The notes beneath the pieces are model-generated. The model was not told the origin of the DNA and searched no databases. It saw only the letters and a program-made list of their open reading frames with translations. Both the position numbers and the translations under genes were made by a program. A DNA stretch of 64,000 nt, taken from Pseudoscleropodium purum. Taxonomy: Eukaryota > Streptophyta > Bryopsida > Hypnales > Brachytheciaceae. Positions 47,300 to 59,422 of the stretch are shown in pieces. The stretch spans positions 3,720,001-3,784,000 of the forward strand of contig OZ017798.1 in the NCBI GenBank assembly GCA_963969395.1, in the 5' to 3' direction. The stretch's first letter is position 1. Every line of letters begins with the position of its first letter.

Positions 47300-49050
47300 C
47301 CAACTTGGTACATTAAGGCAGTAGGTCAAACCAATACTTTACTCTTGGTATGGAATGGATGATCAACTCTTATGACCCAGATTCATAGTGATATATCTTC
47401 GTTAAATGTGCTAAGGCTTAGTTAGACACGTGATTTTCGGTAGATGCGAAACTGCAATGCCGTGTTCCTCTTCAGGTGCTTTAAGGAGCAGTCAGTAGGG
47501 GAGAACAATAGAAACTTTGTACACTACATTACTGTGGTATCATTAGAGTTTTACGCCGATTAGCCTCAGATTGTAATATGTTTTTCCTGGAGAGGGGTAA
47601 TGCATGCTACCGGTATTGTTTATCTCCTTTCCAGTGAACCTGACAAGCGTATACTTAATCTATGCTGGTTCAACTGGCGTTTTATCTCCTTGACAGTCTC
47701 TTTAACACAGGGATTGAACATCATTCTTTATTATCTTTGTCCATGCACAGTGGTTTATGTTAATGGTTTATGTTATGTTAAGGTTCATCAAAATAGCATG
47801 ACCAATTCTTTCGAGCATTGTAATTTTTCGAATTGTTGAAAATGACAGAGAGTTAGGATTTAATTCTATCTTTTGGATGCAAAGAATCAGATTTTGAAAT
47901 ATGCTATAGTTGATTTTGAGTTTCCAAAGTGAACATTTTATTTTTTATTTAGACATAAAAGGATTAAGTTGTCTTTTTAAAATTTATAGTATTAAATTTT
48001 TTTAAATGATAGGCTATGCTTATCTATAAAACAAAGGAGCATAAACTTCTATATAAAATCCCTATGTTATCCATATTAGTCCTTGGACTAATGTAAAGTT
48101 AATAAGATAAAAGATTCTTAAGATTAGGAATTGATATGATTCATTTCTAGATTTTTAAATTCACTCAATTTGTTGCAATTTATTGGAATTCATTGGAATA
48201 TAAGTCTATAACTCCGTATTAAATTTATTGATAAAAAGATTACTATATTCATGAGATGGATGAAATTGTGATAAAAGGTTAGAACATTGTGTATTTTGCT
48301 TTGACAAATGTGCAATTATAGAATGTGCAATTAGTGAGGTTTGTATGTTAGGTTAGAACCAAATTGAACAACGAAAAAGACAAACAAAAAAGAAAGGAAA
48401 CAATCTAAGGGAATGCCCTTCTCGTAAGTCATCCTTGAAAATAAAGGGCTACATAAAGATGCCTAATGAAGATGGCATTCTCCATTGTAAACATTTGTTG
48501 GATAATTGAATGAATGTTCTTAGATTTGGATGGATGATATGGAAGAGCCTAGGTGCAAGAATAACCATGCAAGACAATGATTCTTCTTGCCATTGAATGC
48601 AATAGCCAAACCCAAATACAAATTATGAATTTTTCAAATTGTAGTTTTGTACAAGTACTATAGGAAGAGATTGTCTTACATGGGTGCGTACGTTGCAGAT
48701 GCTTGCAGATGTGCATTGGTTGTGATTGGCCTTAGAATTCCAAGACCTACTCACTTCCCAAAATAGAGGCACATTTTGCACTGCGCACCTGCAACTACAT
48801 TCTTCAATCAGATCATATTTGTACTTTTCACTGCCATTGATGCCTTGGGCGATATCATGTTTTTTATTGTTTCATATTTTGGTGTAAGTTTTACTTGTGA
48901 CAAAAATTGAAGCTCTGAGGTTTCCGTCTCCGTCTGCGTCTCCGTTGTGGAATTTGGTGACTGCAAGGCGATCTGGTTTGCATTCTGGTGTGCTGCTACT
49001 TACATAATTTTTTAGGGTGAAAATTCCTAAAAGTGCTATGGTGTGGTTCC
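47300..49050. other. MRS2 3' flank and AT-rich spacer, nothing supported
   Basis: The first 550 bp probably hold the MRS2 3' untranslated region. From about 47900 the sequence is AT-rich. GC content rises again near 48640. A short CGTCTC-type repeat occurs at about 48926-48950, just before the next gene-like locus. Confidence 0.5.
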
Positions 49051-49059
49051 ATTGTTAGG

Positions 49060-49163
49060 ATGAATGTTTCAGCGGTTGGGAGAAAGAGAGGGCGATGGAG
49101 GCTAATTAGGTCGCCCAAGGATGCGCAGGAGAATCAAAGTATTGAAAGTATTGAAATGCTCCG
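49060..49163 (+). other. Possible first exon of an unrecognised locus
   Basis: ATG at 49060 opens a 34-codon frame reading MNVSAVGRKRGRWRLIRSPK that ends at a good donor (CCG then GTAAGG). It lies at the start of a GC-richer region and upstream of the coding-like frames at 50.7 kb. No exon was found that continues it with certainty. Confidence 0.25.
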
Positions 49164-50751
49164 GTAAGGAATCATTTAGCAGGAAAAGAGTATCTAAACA
49201 GAGATGGCAAGAGCAAGCAGCACCGTTTTCAACAGGTACTGAACTACTCACTTCAGTCTTTTGAAATGCTTGAAAACAATCTAAGATTTAACGTCCTGAA
49301 ACAATCTCTTTGCAAATCGCCTACTATGGCTTGCTAAGATATTCATTAGGTTCCTTTCTCTTTCACTAAAACGCGGCGGATCTTAGGATAGGCACTTGCG
49401 ATGGTCACAATCCGTTTCTCCAAATCTTAACCTAATTCTTACTCAATAGTAGTGACCAGAAGCAGAACATCTGTGGTGGAATTATGGAGGGCCGAATATT
49501 CTCGTTCTCCGATTTCTAATTCAGCAGCAATTTGAATGTTTTGTTCAAATTTTTTTACTCTTTGTATGTGTACTTACAGCTGAAGGGCAGAGTCTTCATA
49601 CTCAGTTTCGAAAAAACTCAGCGTAAGAACATTTAAATCCCCATCGAAAATTGTGAAAACGGGAAATTTTCGTTCTCCAGTAACTAAGAGCAATTGAAGT
49701 GAACCGAGAAAAAGGGTGGCGACTCGTAAAAAATTCCTTTCAAATGCTTTTTGTTTTTTAAGTGGAGAAGTTTAGTCCCCCTTTCTCATTCTATAGTCAA
49801 TCTTTCGCGTAGGAGGTGTAACTTCGCGGCATTGGATATTGTCTCGCTCAACATACATCGTAACCTATTTTCTGGTTACTGCCGTTTCATGCGCACTGGA
49901 TTATATTTAGTTACTCTCAGAGAATTGAGAAAGAATATCTTCTCTGATTTGAGCACAAGATAGAGTCTGTCAGTTCTTCGCATTTGTAGTCTGAATTTGA
50001 AAGAACTCTCTGGACCTTTGGAATCCGTTTCAGTGATATTTGGGATATTGATTATGGCAGGTGTGATCAAGCAATTCCGGATAGCTTTGGTACATAGCTG
50101 AAGAATACTACGTCCTGGTCAATCCCCAGGATGTTCAATATTTGTTACCATGGTGCAACCATGGTGGAGAGAGATTGAAGGTGCAAGAACGAATTATGCT
50201 GCCGGATGAAGGAACTGACTGTCGACATAAGGTGGATTGGAAAGAAACAGCTTCGTGAATACTCTCGTGTGATATGTGGTTTAAGTATCTTATTCTTAAA
50301 CAACTGAACTAGAAGATAGAGGTACAGTCTCTGAGAAAGAGATGCTGATTCTTACTAAAGATATTGCAGCAGGATGTGAGACGCAAGACAAGAGAGCATT
50401 ATGCCAAGGAGTTCGGTTTTTAGAAGCTCATATATATTCTTCGCGTTTTGTGACTGACGGATCTCCGCGTATCCATGATCTGAAATCTTTCAGTCATTGG
50501 AGTGGTTTGTGCGGAGGAGTTTCAACAAAGCAAGTCATGTTTCGATTTCGATTTCATTCCTCACAAATACGAAAGAAACTCACCGAGTGTGCAGGTGTTT
50601 TTCACGGCACTTTCAAAAGATCAGTCTTCGGAATATTCTTCCCCGAGTTGGGGTACCTGATGAGAAAATTTAAGCAATTTCAAGTATCACGGTGAATGGG
50701 GAGCCCTTGTGACATAGATGTGAAGTGGATATTAAGAGCTGGATTCAACGT

Positions 50752-52674
50752 AGACCCCCTCGACCTTGGCGAAGAATCTTACTATCTTATGTACGGTAGC
50801 CTTCTCTGCTACAGTTCTTTACGTCGCGTATAGCAACTCTGGGAAAAGACCTCATTACACTGACAACAACATTCAATTCTGTTTTCCCGACGACGAGGAT
50901 ATATCTGAAGACGACCATACCACTCAATGCGAGACTCGTTGCCGACACTCCACTGTTGGAAGCAGTGATGGAAGCAAACCGCCTGACAGTCTGATGAACT
51001 TTGGAATTCTGGTTCAGGATGTTCAATCTCCATCGTCACTTCAGGCATGCCGTCAGGACCCCACAGTTGACGTCAATTTGCCAAGCGACAGGCTCGGGGA
51101 GAGTGGAACTCTGGTTGCATCTGGTCCCAATGCAACCAATGATGTCTGCATAGTGGATGGTAGGCAGGACAACAAGTGCTCTGAAAACAAGAATGCAGAG
51201 AAGTTAAATCTCCCTTCACTTACGACATCCGATCTCAATTCCTCGTGTGATGGCATCGTGGCTGCTGAGGGCGTCGTGGATGGAAACTTGACGACCACTG
51301 AAAGTTCATGTACACAGACTGAGTCATCAGCTACCAATACCGCGTCTGGCCACGTTGTAATTGAAAGTTCATGTGCTCAGACTCCGCTTTCAACAATCGA
51401 TGCCGCGTTTGGCCCTAATGTAATTGAAAGTTCATATACGCAGTCTTCGACTTCTACAACTCATACCGCCTCAGATGGCCCCTATGTTATGGAAAGTTCG
51501 TGTACAGACTCCGCCATCAACTACCAGTACCGCGTCAGGCCCTGATGGAACCGCAGATGTTAATAAAGCATCTGGCAAACTGGGCGATACAAGCTTGTGT
51601 GAGCCTGTTCAAACTCTCCCTTTACCATCAGGTCGTGCATTTGATCCCCTGTCAAACTCGAAGTTTATGTCAGCAGGAGTGTCTACTTCGGACCAGCCAT
51701 TTGGTTTATTAAGAGAAGACGGTGAGGCGCACAGAGATGTTCATTTCATGCCAGAGAATGCTCACTTCCATTATGATCCTGAGTGTGCGAGAGCACGGGT
51801 TGACCTTTTGAGACAACGCGAAGAAAGTGAGACACAGAGAAGAATTCAGAAAGAGCTTAATGTGAGTGATGCAAATCTCGCAGAAGATCTGTGTTCGATA
51901 GAGGAGGAAGATAATGATGGGAATCACTTTGTGGGCTATATATACGGAATAATTCGAGAAAGAGGTCGCAAATCTTACAAACGCCGTTTATGCGGGGAAG
52001 TTTCTTTCGCCAAAGAAAGAATGGGGCAGGGTGATGCAGACTGTTGGAAGAAGCTGGGTTTAGGAGAAGAAATTGGTATTAGGTATCAGGATACTTGTAC
52101 ACAAATTGAGGGTGGCAAAATGTTTGATGAGTGTGGCAGCTCTGAAAGATCTCAGGAGGTCATTGAAGGGTTTCGGAAAACGAAATTTGGCACTGTATTA
52201 TGCCAGGACAAAGGTACCAGCACATCTCTTGACATTCACTCTGATTTTATCGCGAAGGGAGCTTGCACGGGAAGGCCCTTGAATCAAACTACTACTATAT
52301 TTAAGGAAAAGACTCAGCACTTGCCAGAAAAAAGCCCTGAGAAGTGCACAGACAAGGGTACTAGCACATCGGTTGACAATATGCTTCGAGCACAAAGGGA
52401 TCTTGGGCGGGCCGCCGTTTGAAGCAAACTCGTACCATGCCTCCGGAAGAGGCCCGCCACTTGATTGACGAAAACCTTGGCGTCCTCGAACGGTGCGCCG
52501 AAGAGAAAAGGGAAGGAGGCATTAGAAGTGTGCATTCTCAGCCAGTTGACCCTCTTGAGCAGACGAAGAGGTCCCTCAAGGCACTTACAGAGACACAACA
52601 TTGGTCAAAGATGTCTCTTCCTGAACAATATGAGTATCTGGGCTTGCTTGATTCCACCTTGGCAGCAGCTTCTG
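50752..52674 (+). pseudogene. Unrecognised gene with N-terminal membrane segment, two frame breaks
   Basis: After a possible acceptor (ACGTAG before 50752) the frame reads LTILCTVAFSATVLYVAYS, a membrane anchor, then acidic and Ser/Thr-rich sequence. From about 51290 it carries four units of about 20 residues built on ESSCTQT...TxTASGP. In the fourth unit a two-base loss near 51502 moves the frame; the repeat pattern (QTPPSTTSTASGPDG) goes on in the new frame to TGA 52420-52422. That part has a charged helical segment (ARARVDLLRQREESETQRRI) and two DKGTSTS motifs. Between 52377 and 52420 the frame shifts back and reads PPEEARHLIDENLGVLERCA and SLPEQYEYLGLLDSTLAAAS up to a donor (CTG then GTGAGT, after 52674). 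No ATG starts the first frame, so an upstream exon is needed. Family not recognised. It is a decaying gene, or the indels are sequence errors. Confidence 0.45.
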
Positions 52675-53067
52675 GTGAGTATTAATCATGTCTCATTGTT
52701 TTTCTATCCAATTCAGACGGTCTGAATTTTCTTGGTCACGAACTATTGCTGTAAGCTCACTTTCCAATGGCTTAGCACCTGCAACCTGGTTGGACACAGC
52801 GTAGTTCTCGTCATCTCGGTCTTCTATTAAAGGTTATAGACACAGCTACCTCGCAAGTACTGAGACTGATTTTACGTTGCAAAACGCATGCTTTCTATTC
52901 ATGAATCAGCTGATAGGAATACCGGTAGTTGAAGGGTATCGGTCTACATCGCAATAGCATGAATTGATTGACTCCCAGTACACACTGTTGTGTTTCATTG
53001 GGACAAAATCCTGTGTTGAGCACTGTGAGCGCTTTCACTTCCTCGTGCACTGACCTGCAAATTCTCA

Positions 53068-53480
53068 ATGCTTCTTCAATATGATAACCGCCATTTACTG
53101 GATGAACTGGTGATTGCCGACTGTATAGTCATGTTGATTCGAATCGGCAATGAAAGATTGTTAATTATGAAGGATGAACGAGACATCATAAACCTTGTTT
53201 GGAGCGTGTGTAGAGCAGCTGAATGGAAGGGTAACTGGAACGTCACTGACTGGAGACAGAAGGGTTCAGCCCCTTTGCCGAAACTGTCAGGATTATCCTC
53301 TCTTTGCAAACCACAAGGTGAAAATATTTCAAGATGCATTCCTGGTCGCCCTGAAGTTCCTGCATCCCAAACAAGTACGCTTCTGAGGACCTGTAACAAA
53401 ATTTGTGACTTTCTTGAGCTAGAGACACTCTGCTTGTTTTTCTTCCCTTATCCAGATTTTTTCCTGTCCTTGATATGATT
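53068..53480 (+). other. Possible further exon of the unrecognised locus
   Basis: Two overlapping frames look weakly coding: one with GENISRCIPGRPEVPASQ, the other with NHKVKIFQDAFLVALKFLHP ending at a GTACGC-type donor. Neither matches a family I know, and which is used cannot be decided by eye. Confidence 0.25.
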
Positions 53481-54205
53481 AAGTAAGCAAGTGGTTATAA
53501 GAAAGTCTTTTACGTAAAATGCTGGTTGCCCCAGCGAGCTCTGGTGATTCTGTGCTTTGTGATATTTGCCTTTGTTGAAGCAAAGACTGAAGCCTCCGTC
53601 GCAATAACTTCGCGAAATAATATCTTGCAAGGCTTCTTATTGTTTGCATCTTTACTTGATATCTGCTATTAGGATGACCAAATATACAATTATAGTCACA
53701 GCACCCTCGTAATCCATCCAATTTGTACATCTTAAAGATTCTTGGTAATGACTATGATGACTTTTCTTGTACAACAGGTTCACCAAAATGCCCAACCCCG
53801 GACATAGTTCATTCATGCTTTCGAGGAGATGCCAATTGCAGAAACATACCCAGTTCTTCTGGCCGCCAGGTAGAGCAGTACAGTGTCGGTATGAATAGAC
53901 ACCAACGTCAGCATTGCGCAGAGGTTTCATGTATTGGCATCTCCTTGGCCCAGCTGGTATCCATCACCATCATGTATAGGAATAACTACCTTATATAATG
54001 TAGTTCATATTATTTGAATTATGTCCCCCTCCTTTGTTGCTTTCCAAACAGCATCAAGTATTCTAATTCCGACAGCAGTTCCAATGGACGGCAGTAGTAA
54101 ATCTAATTGCTGACTGATTTCACATGTGGGGGCAGATGAAGCAGGAAAATCGAGAAAAAGACCATCATCCTCAAGTGAAAAACTAGTCGTCGCCACCATC
54201 CACAA

Positions 54206-54733
54206 CTTGTGACACTGTTAGCCGTAAGCTATCTCAGTCAACGCCAAATAATTCTCGTGACGAGTCAAATCGCAAAGCCTCTGTTGATCCTCAAACACAA
54301 AATTTGCATTACGAAGCTGCTAGAGAAACTCTTGCACGTGCAAGAGTGCGATAAAAAAATTCCAAGTACCAGTGCAAGTAAACCTTGGGCAATGTTGATC
54401 TATGCAGCCGTGCATTGAGGTGTTGACAGGACCCGATGAAATACAGGAGCATCATCGAGGTTGCGCCTCTACAATGAAAGCACCTCCGCCCCTACACGAA
54501 CTTCACCTTTGCGTTCCAGCGAAATGGAGATGTTCAAACAGGCCCTCGGTGCAGTGCAAACCAAGCCATCAAACATGGTGGCTCAGTTTCAAAAACACCC
54601 TGCGTTACTATGGCCGAGATGTCCAAACGTGGAGTACTGTGGCCGGGCTGCTTCCATGGGGATAGCTGTCGAATATGCTCCTTCATCCTCTTCAACTAAA
54701 GCTCTCGAACAATCAAATAATTCAACCCAATAA
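54206..54733 (+). other. Coding-like 3' part of the unrecognised locus
   Basis: One frame (54209-54352) reads DTVSRKLSQSTPNNSRDESN and ends ETLARARVR-stop. A second (54461-54733) reads FKQALGAVQTKPSNMVAQFQ and CPNVEYCGRAASMG before TAA at 54731. Codon use looks protein-like, but the two are in different frames and no domain was recognised. They may be terminal exons of the locus that starts near 49-50.7 kb, or a separate decayed gene. Confidence 0.3.
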
Positions 54734-54824
54734 TTCAGGTACTGTAAGTATTCCAAATTTTTCTTTTACTAAGATCAGAATTTTCAATAAATTAGGTTAC
54801 TCAGAAATTCTGATATCAAGTAAA

Positions 54825-54932
54825 GAATCTTCTTAATGATTCATGGGAGAGTCTCCATGCGGTCGAAGTGAGCACATTGAGGCTTGCTTATGTATCACGA
54901 GGAGACCCCGCCATGAATCATTAAGAAGATTC
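54825..54932. ncRNA. 108-nt hairpin with perfect 22-bp arms
   Basis: Positions 54825-54846 are the exact reverse complement of 54911-54932. Inside the 64-nt loop GTCTCC and GGAGAC extend the stem after a small internal loop. Size and shape resemble a plant microRNA precursor, but a small foldback transposon is equally possible; no target duplication was seen. The structure is certain; the RNA role is inference. Confidence 0.35.
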
Positions 54933-54939
54933 CCTTTAT

Positions 54940-55920
54940 GATGATATCTCAAAGCCACTCAACCAATCAATTTTCCTGCAAACCCCATTCCGAGCTCGAA
55001 GAACATAAACCATTCACTAGCAACAATAAGATTCCACAATCATAGATGCTTAATTTGAGGTTAACGAAGTTCTCGTAAACCATCAAGTACACGCAGTCCT
55101 TCAAAAGCAATCTGCTCGTGACTTGAATGAAAACTGCAAATGCTTAACTTCCTGCAACAGGGTCAGAAAACAGTTCAAGCCAAGTTAACACCGCTATTTA
55201 ATGAATGATGAAGACCCAGGGACAACACTGATCACGTCAAGAAGGATGAACGCGCACTGTGAGACCTGGAGGGTATTCTGCCCATGATCTGGGTGAATTC
55301 CAAAGCAGAACAAGCCATAAAGCCACTTTAGCTGCTGTTCAAGATTCTATATCTGTGAGACTGCAATCTCCGCTACCTTTTGACACTGATTGAAATTCAA
55401 AGACAATCCCAAAGCTCTAACTCTTTCCTGGAATCTTGACGAGTCCCGTTGCAAGTAAGAGTTCTAGAAAATTAATCAAAGCAAAGAAAACACAAATCAG
55501 AAAACAACTCCTCTATACTCTCTATCCATAACCTCCTCCTGTCACTGTCATCTTCACAAGGCGCATTGCGATTGAAAAAAAAAAGAGGGTCCAGAATTAT
55601 AACCCCCATCCTCTCACACTCTGAGTCGCAGATCTCCAAGATCTGGCGGTCCTACTTAAGTGTAGAAGAGACGATTATGTCTGATAACCACGACCGGTTA
55701 TCTAGAACATAATTTCTGGAGACCCTGAGCGTCTTCTGTCTAAATCGAGAAAACACAAGTCGAACCAATCGCCTGCCATCGGTGAAGGATGAGCCTGGCC
55801 TATGTTTACAACTCTTTTCGGAACTTTGTGAGGGATTTTGTTCATCTGTCTTCACCGGTAACCAGTAAAGTCTTTCAAACTTCCGTGAGTCGTACCGACA
55901 TTATGAAAGGTCCAATCTGA
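54940..55920. other. Spacer before the EID1-like gene, 3' flank of that gene
   Basis: No coding frame could be supported. The segment next to 55924 should contain the 3' untranslated region and polyadenylation signals of the minus-strand F-box gene. Confidence 0.5.
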
Positions 55921-55923
55921 CCC

Positions 55924-57760
55924 TCAAAGATTATATAAAGGCCGGTCTGTCCAGGCGCCAGCAACGTGACCGCTTTCACACACGTAAGCGCGAATGACGG
56001 GCTCTCCATCGTCGTGGTATTCGAAGGATCGACGGAGGCAAAAACTAGTCACCATATCGTAGGTTTGTTCGGAGCAAAACGCACATCGTATTTCTGTTCT
56101 CTTGGCCCTCAAGTCTTTCAAGTTCCGAAAGACGTGAGAGTGTTGAAAGTTCTTAAATATGCCCCGAAAAAGTTTGTACATGCGCCTCTCCCCTTGGTGC
56201 ATACAACCAGGCCAGTCACAAATGAATAGGCTGTCCGACCGGAATCTGAAAGTAACACACCATCGAGTCATTGAAAGATACAAAGCAATAATTAGTGTAG
56301 CAATTAACCAGCAAAATTCTGAACATCGCAGCAAAACAAAGCGCTCAGGAAAACTGAGAAGCAACCTAGCTACAGCAGCACATAAGTAATGAGGATTTTC
56401 ATGGCACAATCCAGATGAAAGACCTGCTAGCGAGAAGCTTGTTCCCCTGTTCCCTCGTTAGAGTCCAGACGCCCTTAGCAAGATGAGGTACTTCCTCGTG
56501 ATTGATCCGACGCTCTGTCTGAAAACTTCTCCTTCCGCCACCCGAAGTCCCACTTCGTTCTTTAGATCCGCGTCTTTCGACAGAGCGATTTCGTGAAGAC
56601 GGAGAACCAGCTCCATACTCTTCCTTCCTTTCTAACCGTCGGTAACTCCCATGAAACCGAGGCTCCTTCATCACCTTGCCATGATAGTGTACGTCACCTG
56701 TCTTCATTTGCTTTATGGGACCGTCGCCCCCCATCAGCAGCTCCTTCTTTACAGATGAAGACATTCTAGCACCAGCCTCGTCAAACAGCTGGCTAGTGCA
56801 AGCAGAATCGAAATGCCTTTTACCACTCGTACCGCATTGATAATGATCGTTTGTCTTGTTCTCCTGCTTAGGATAAATTCGAGAAGAAACTTCAGGTTTC
56901 ATTACCAACGAATTCTCCAACGGGTGGGTCTCCAAAGGTTCCTGCTTAGGATAAATTCGAGAAGAAACTTCAGGTTTCATTACCAACGAATTCTCCAACG
57001 GGTGGGTCTCCAAAGGTTCCTGCTTAGGATAAATTCGAGAAGAAACTTCAGGTTTCATTGCTGGCGAATTCTCCAACGGGTGGGTCTCCAAAGGTTCCTG
57101 CTTAGGACAAGGTCTAGAAAGAACTTCAGGTTTCCTTGCTGGCGAATTCTCAGAATGGGTCTCCAAAGGTTCCTGCTTAGGATAAGGTCTAGAAAAAACT
57201 CCAGGCTTCATTGCTGGCGAATTCTCAGACTGAGTCTCCAAAGGTTCCTGCTTGATTTTCACGTGCAACGTGTCTACAGTCCCTGTATCATGAACATTCT
57301 CTGCTTTTATTTCGCACTTTGGTAAACTATCCCTGCGCACTATTTCAAAGTCGTCTGACCGGCCGATTTCTCTCTCCAATCCGTAGTCCCAGCAATTCAG
57401 TAAAACCCCTGCGTGAGAGAGACCAGGACAGCACACAAGAACCTTCTGAAGAGCTTCCCATCCACCTGGGGGCTCAACCAATACATCCTGCCGACCGCTT
57501 GATTGCATCAATTCGGAAACTATGCAAGGTACTACACGCAAGCACTGCCGCTTATAGCACGAGGTTTTGATCACGTTACGGAATCTTCGACACGCACATG
57601 CAAGGCGTGCGAGATCTCTTGGATCCTCTTCGAGCCGGCCAAAAATGTTGACAATAATGTCCTCGACGATTCTGCTGAAAAAGGGTAGGGAGTTCGGATT
57701 TACAGGCCGCGGCTCCTTGAAAACTGGTTGTGAGGAACGTTCCGAAGGAGTTGCCATCAT
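55924..57760 (-). CDS. EID1-like F-box protein (phytochrome A signalling), two exons
   Basis: Exon 1 (57760-56424) and exon 2 (56245-55924) join through GT..AG ends to give 552 residues. The start is the first ATG of MMATPSERSS; the longer frame upstream looks untranslated. The F-box lies at about 27-66 (VNIFGRLEEDPRDLARLACA), followed by GGWEALQKVLVCCPGLSHAG at about 99-118, a long low-complexity linker, WTLTREQGNKLLASR spanning the intron, then CDWPGC, LFRGIFKNF and the C-terminal signature FCLRRSFEYHDDGEPV with GHVAGAWTDRPLY. This order is that of Arabidopsis EMPFINDLICHER DUNKELROTES LICHT 1, the substrate adaptor of an SCF ubiquitin ligase that damps phytochrome A signalling in the nucleus. 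The Arabidopsis protein is near 336 residues; the extra length here is the linker, including five tandem repeats. Assignment is firm; the light-signalling role in this lineage is inferred. Confidence 0.92.
56863..57246 (-). repeat. Five in-frame 75/78-bp units in the EID1-like gene
   Basis: Unit borders (plus strand, at CCTGCTTAGG) are 56863, 56941, 57019, 57097 and 57172, ending at 57246. Three units are 78 bp (26 residues) and two are 75 bp (25 residues). Each codes for KQEPLETH or KQEPLETQ at its start and for MKPEV or RKPEV before SSRIYP or SRPCP. Length change by whole codons keeps the frame. Residues about 170-297 of the protein. Confidence 0.95.
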
Positions 57761-57860
57761 ATTGCCAACCTCTGTCCTCAATAAATAAAAAGTGAATTGA
57801 AGGACACGTGTGACCGCGCGAAAAAAAATCAGAGGTCCCTGAAGGTGGCACACAGAACCA

Positions 57861-58700
57861 AACCCTTGTCAACGACCATATGCATGCATCGGCATCCCTT
57901 CATGAATTGTTTCGACCAAGGAAGCCGACCGACTTCATTAGAGTGGGTAGAACTGACATAGGAGAATTTATGAACACAATTTTCCAAAGTACCCTTGATA
58001 CCACCATCATCTCCATTCTGTCGAAACAATCTGTTCTGTTTCTTTCAGATTTAAGATCTACCACAAACCTGTACCACAATACAAAGAAAATAATTTAATC
58101 ATCGGAAGCCTAAAACATGCGATACCGAGAGCGTCCCCCAAATGGACCTATCAGTGCAGAAACTAGTTTGCTGAGCGTAAAATCAGTGAAAACAGTGTTC
58201 TTTACATAAATTTCTAGCTAAGCGCAAGGCATGTTGGCAATGACATGCAGATACTTATCATCGTGTCGGACATCACACGTAACACCATGGTAGCGTGCCT
58301 GAGCAATTCGACTCCAAAAATAGATCATTAATTAGACACTATTGGAAACGGAAAAGAGAATCAGAGGAACTTCCAAAGAACAAAGGAATTTCCAAAGGCT
58401 GTTGAAACACGTGGAAATATTTTATCAACAATGCGCGTTTCACAAGATGAACTATAATCGATGAAAACCTAGAACTTAACAAGTTAAATAGATTAGGGCC
58501 AAAGGCAACCATTGTCGAAAAATGATTGAGATAGAGTTCGAAAACAAAATATAAAATTAAGGCCGAGTCCTATCAATTCATATCCAAAATTCACGCAAAC
58601 TGTGTAGAGCTATTCAACCCAACACAAATCACCGCTTTCCAATCTCGAAAGCAAAGCAAGAAACCGACCTATATTATCAACGACATAGTGAGAAATCGGC
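57861..58700. other. Upstream flank of the EID1-like gene, nothing supported
   Basis: Expected to contain the promoter and 5' leader of the minus-strand F-box gene. No clear TATA box could be picked, and open frames are short and unconvincing. Confidence 0.45.
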
Positions 58701-58714
58701 AATCCAGGACCAAA

Positions 58715-59400
58715 CGTCGTCGTACTTTATGACAAGCATAAAGGCAACGAGAAGTAAGGATCTACCACTCTTGCTGACCACCACACCTGACAATCAAAGT
58801 CCTCTACATAACATCGATAATGTGTGAAATTATATATTATCAGCTCGCGAGACGACGCTGAAACAGATGCGCACATTCTCGCTAGATAACGACAATACGC
58901 ATAAAATCATAACAAAAAAGTAAGAATAAAAAATAAAAAAGGACAGAAAACAAAACATGCCTCCTCTCAGTTCATCAAAGTCAAAGAGAACAGCATATTT
59001 CGACACCTGACAGATCAAAGCTCTTCTACGTAACATCGACGACGCGAGTAATTAAGATTTTCAGCTTGCGAGACGATGCTAAAATACATTTGTGGGCACA
59101 TTATCATAAGAAAGCGAAAAACGGTGTAAATCAAAACAGATAAAAATAAATAGATCCAAGAAAGCGAAGCAAAGAAGATAGAAACTAAATGACGAAGTAG
59201 TCGTCGTCGCACTGTTATCACAAGCATTGAATTGAGACTCGCACACTTGCTGACCACCACATCTAACAATCAGATCTCCTTTACATAGCATCGTTCATAC
59301 GAGTAATTATACTTCTCAGCTCGCGAGACGACGTTGAAACACGATTGTGCGCACTTTCTCACAAAATAGCAAAAAGCCGCAAAAAATCAGTAAAATTTAT
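58715..59400. repeat. Three diverged copies of a roughly 220-255-bp unit
   Basis: The word CAGCTCGCGAGACGACG, or close variants, recurs at 58841, 59062 and 59317. Each is preceded by a CTGACCACCACA / ACATAGCATCG-like block and followed by an AAAATAGCA-like tail. Copies are well diverged. No frame is conserved, so this is probably a non-coding tandem array in the far upstream region of the EID1-like gene. Confidence 0.8.
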
Positions 59401-59422
59401 TTAGACCAAATAAGAAAAAAAG

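Noticed and set aside
56813..57325. Plus-strand repeat protein (RINSRRNF units)
   Set aside because: It is the antisense reading of the EID1 linker repeats; the F-box and C-terminal domains fix the minus strand as coding.
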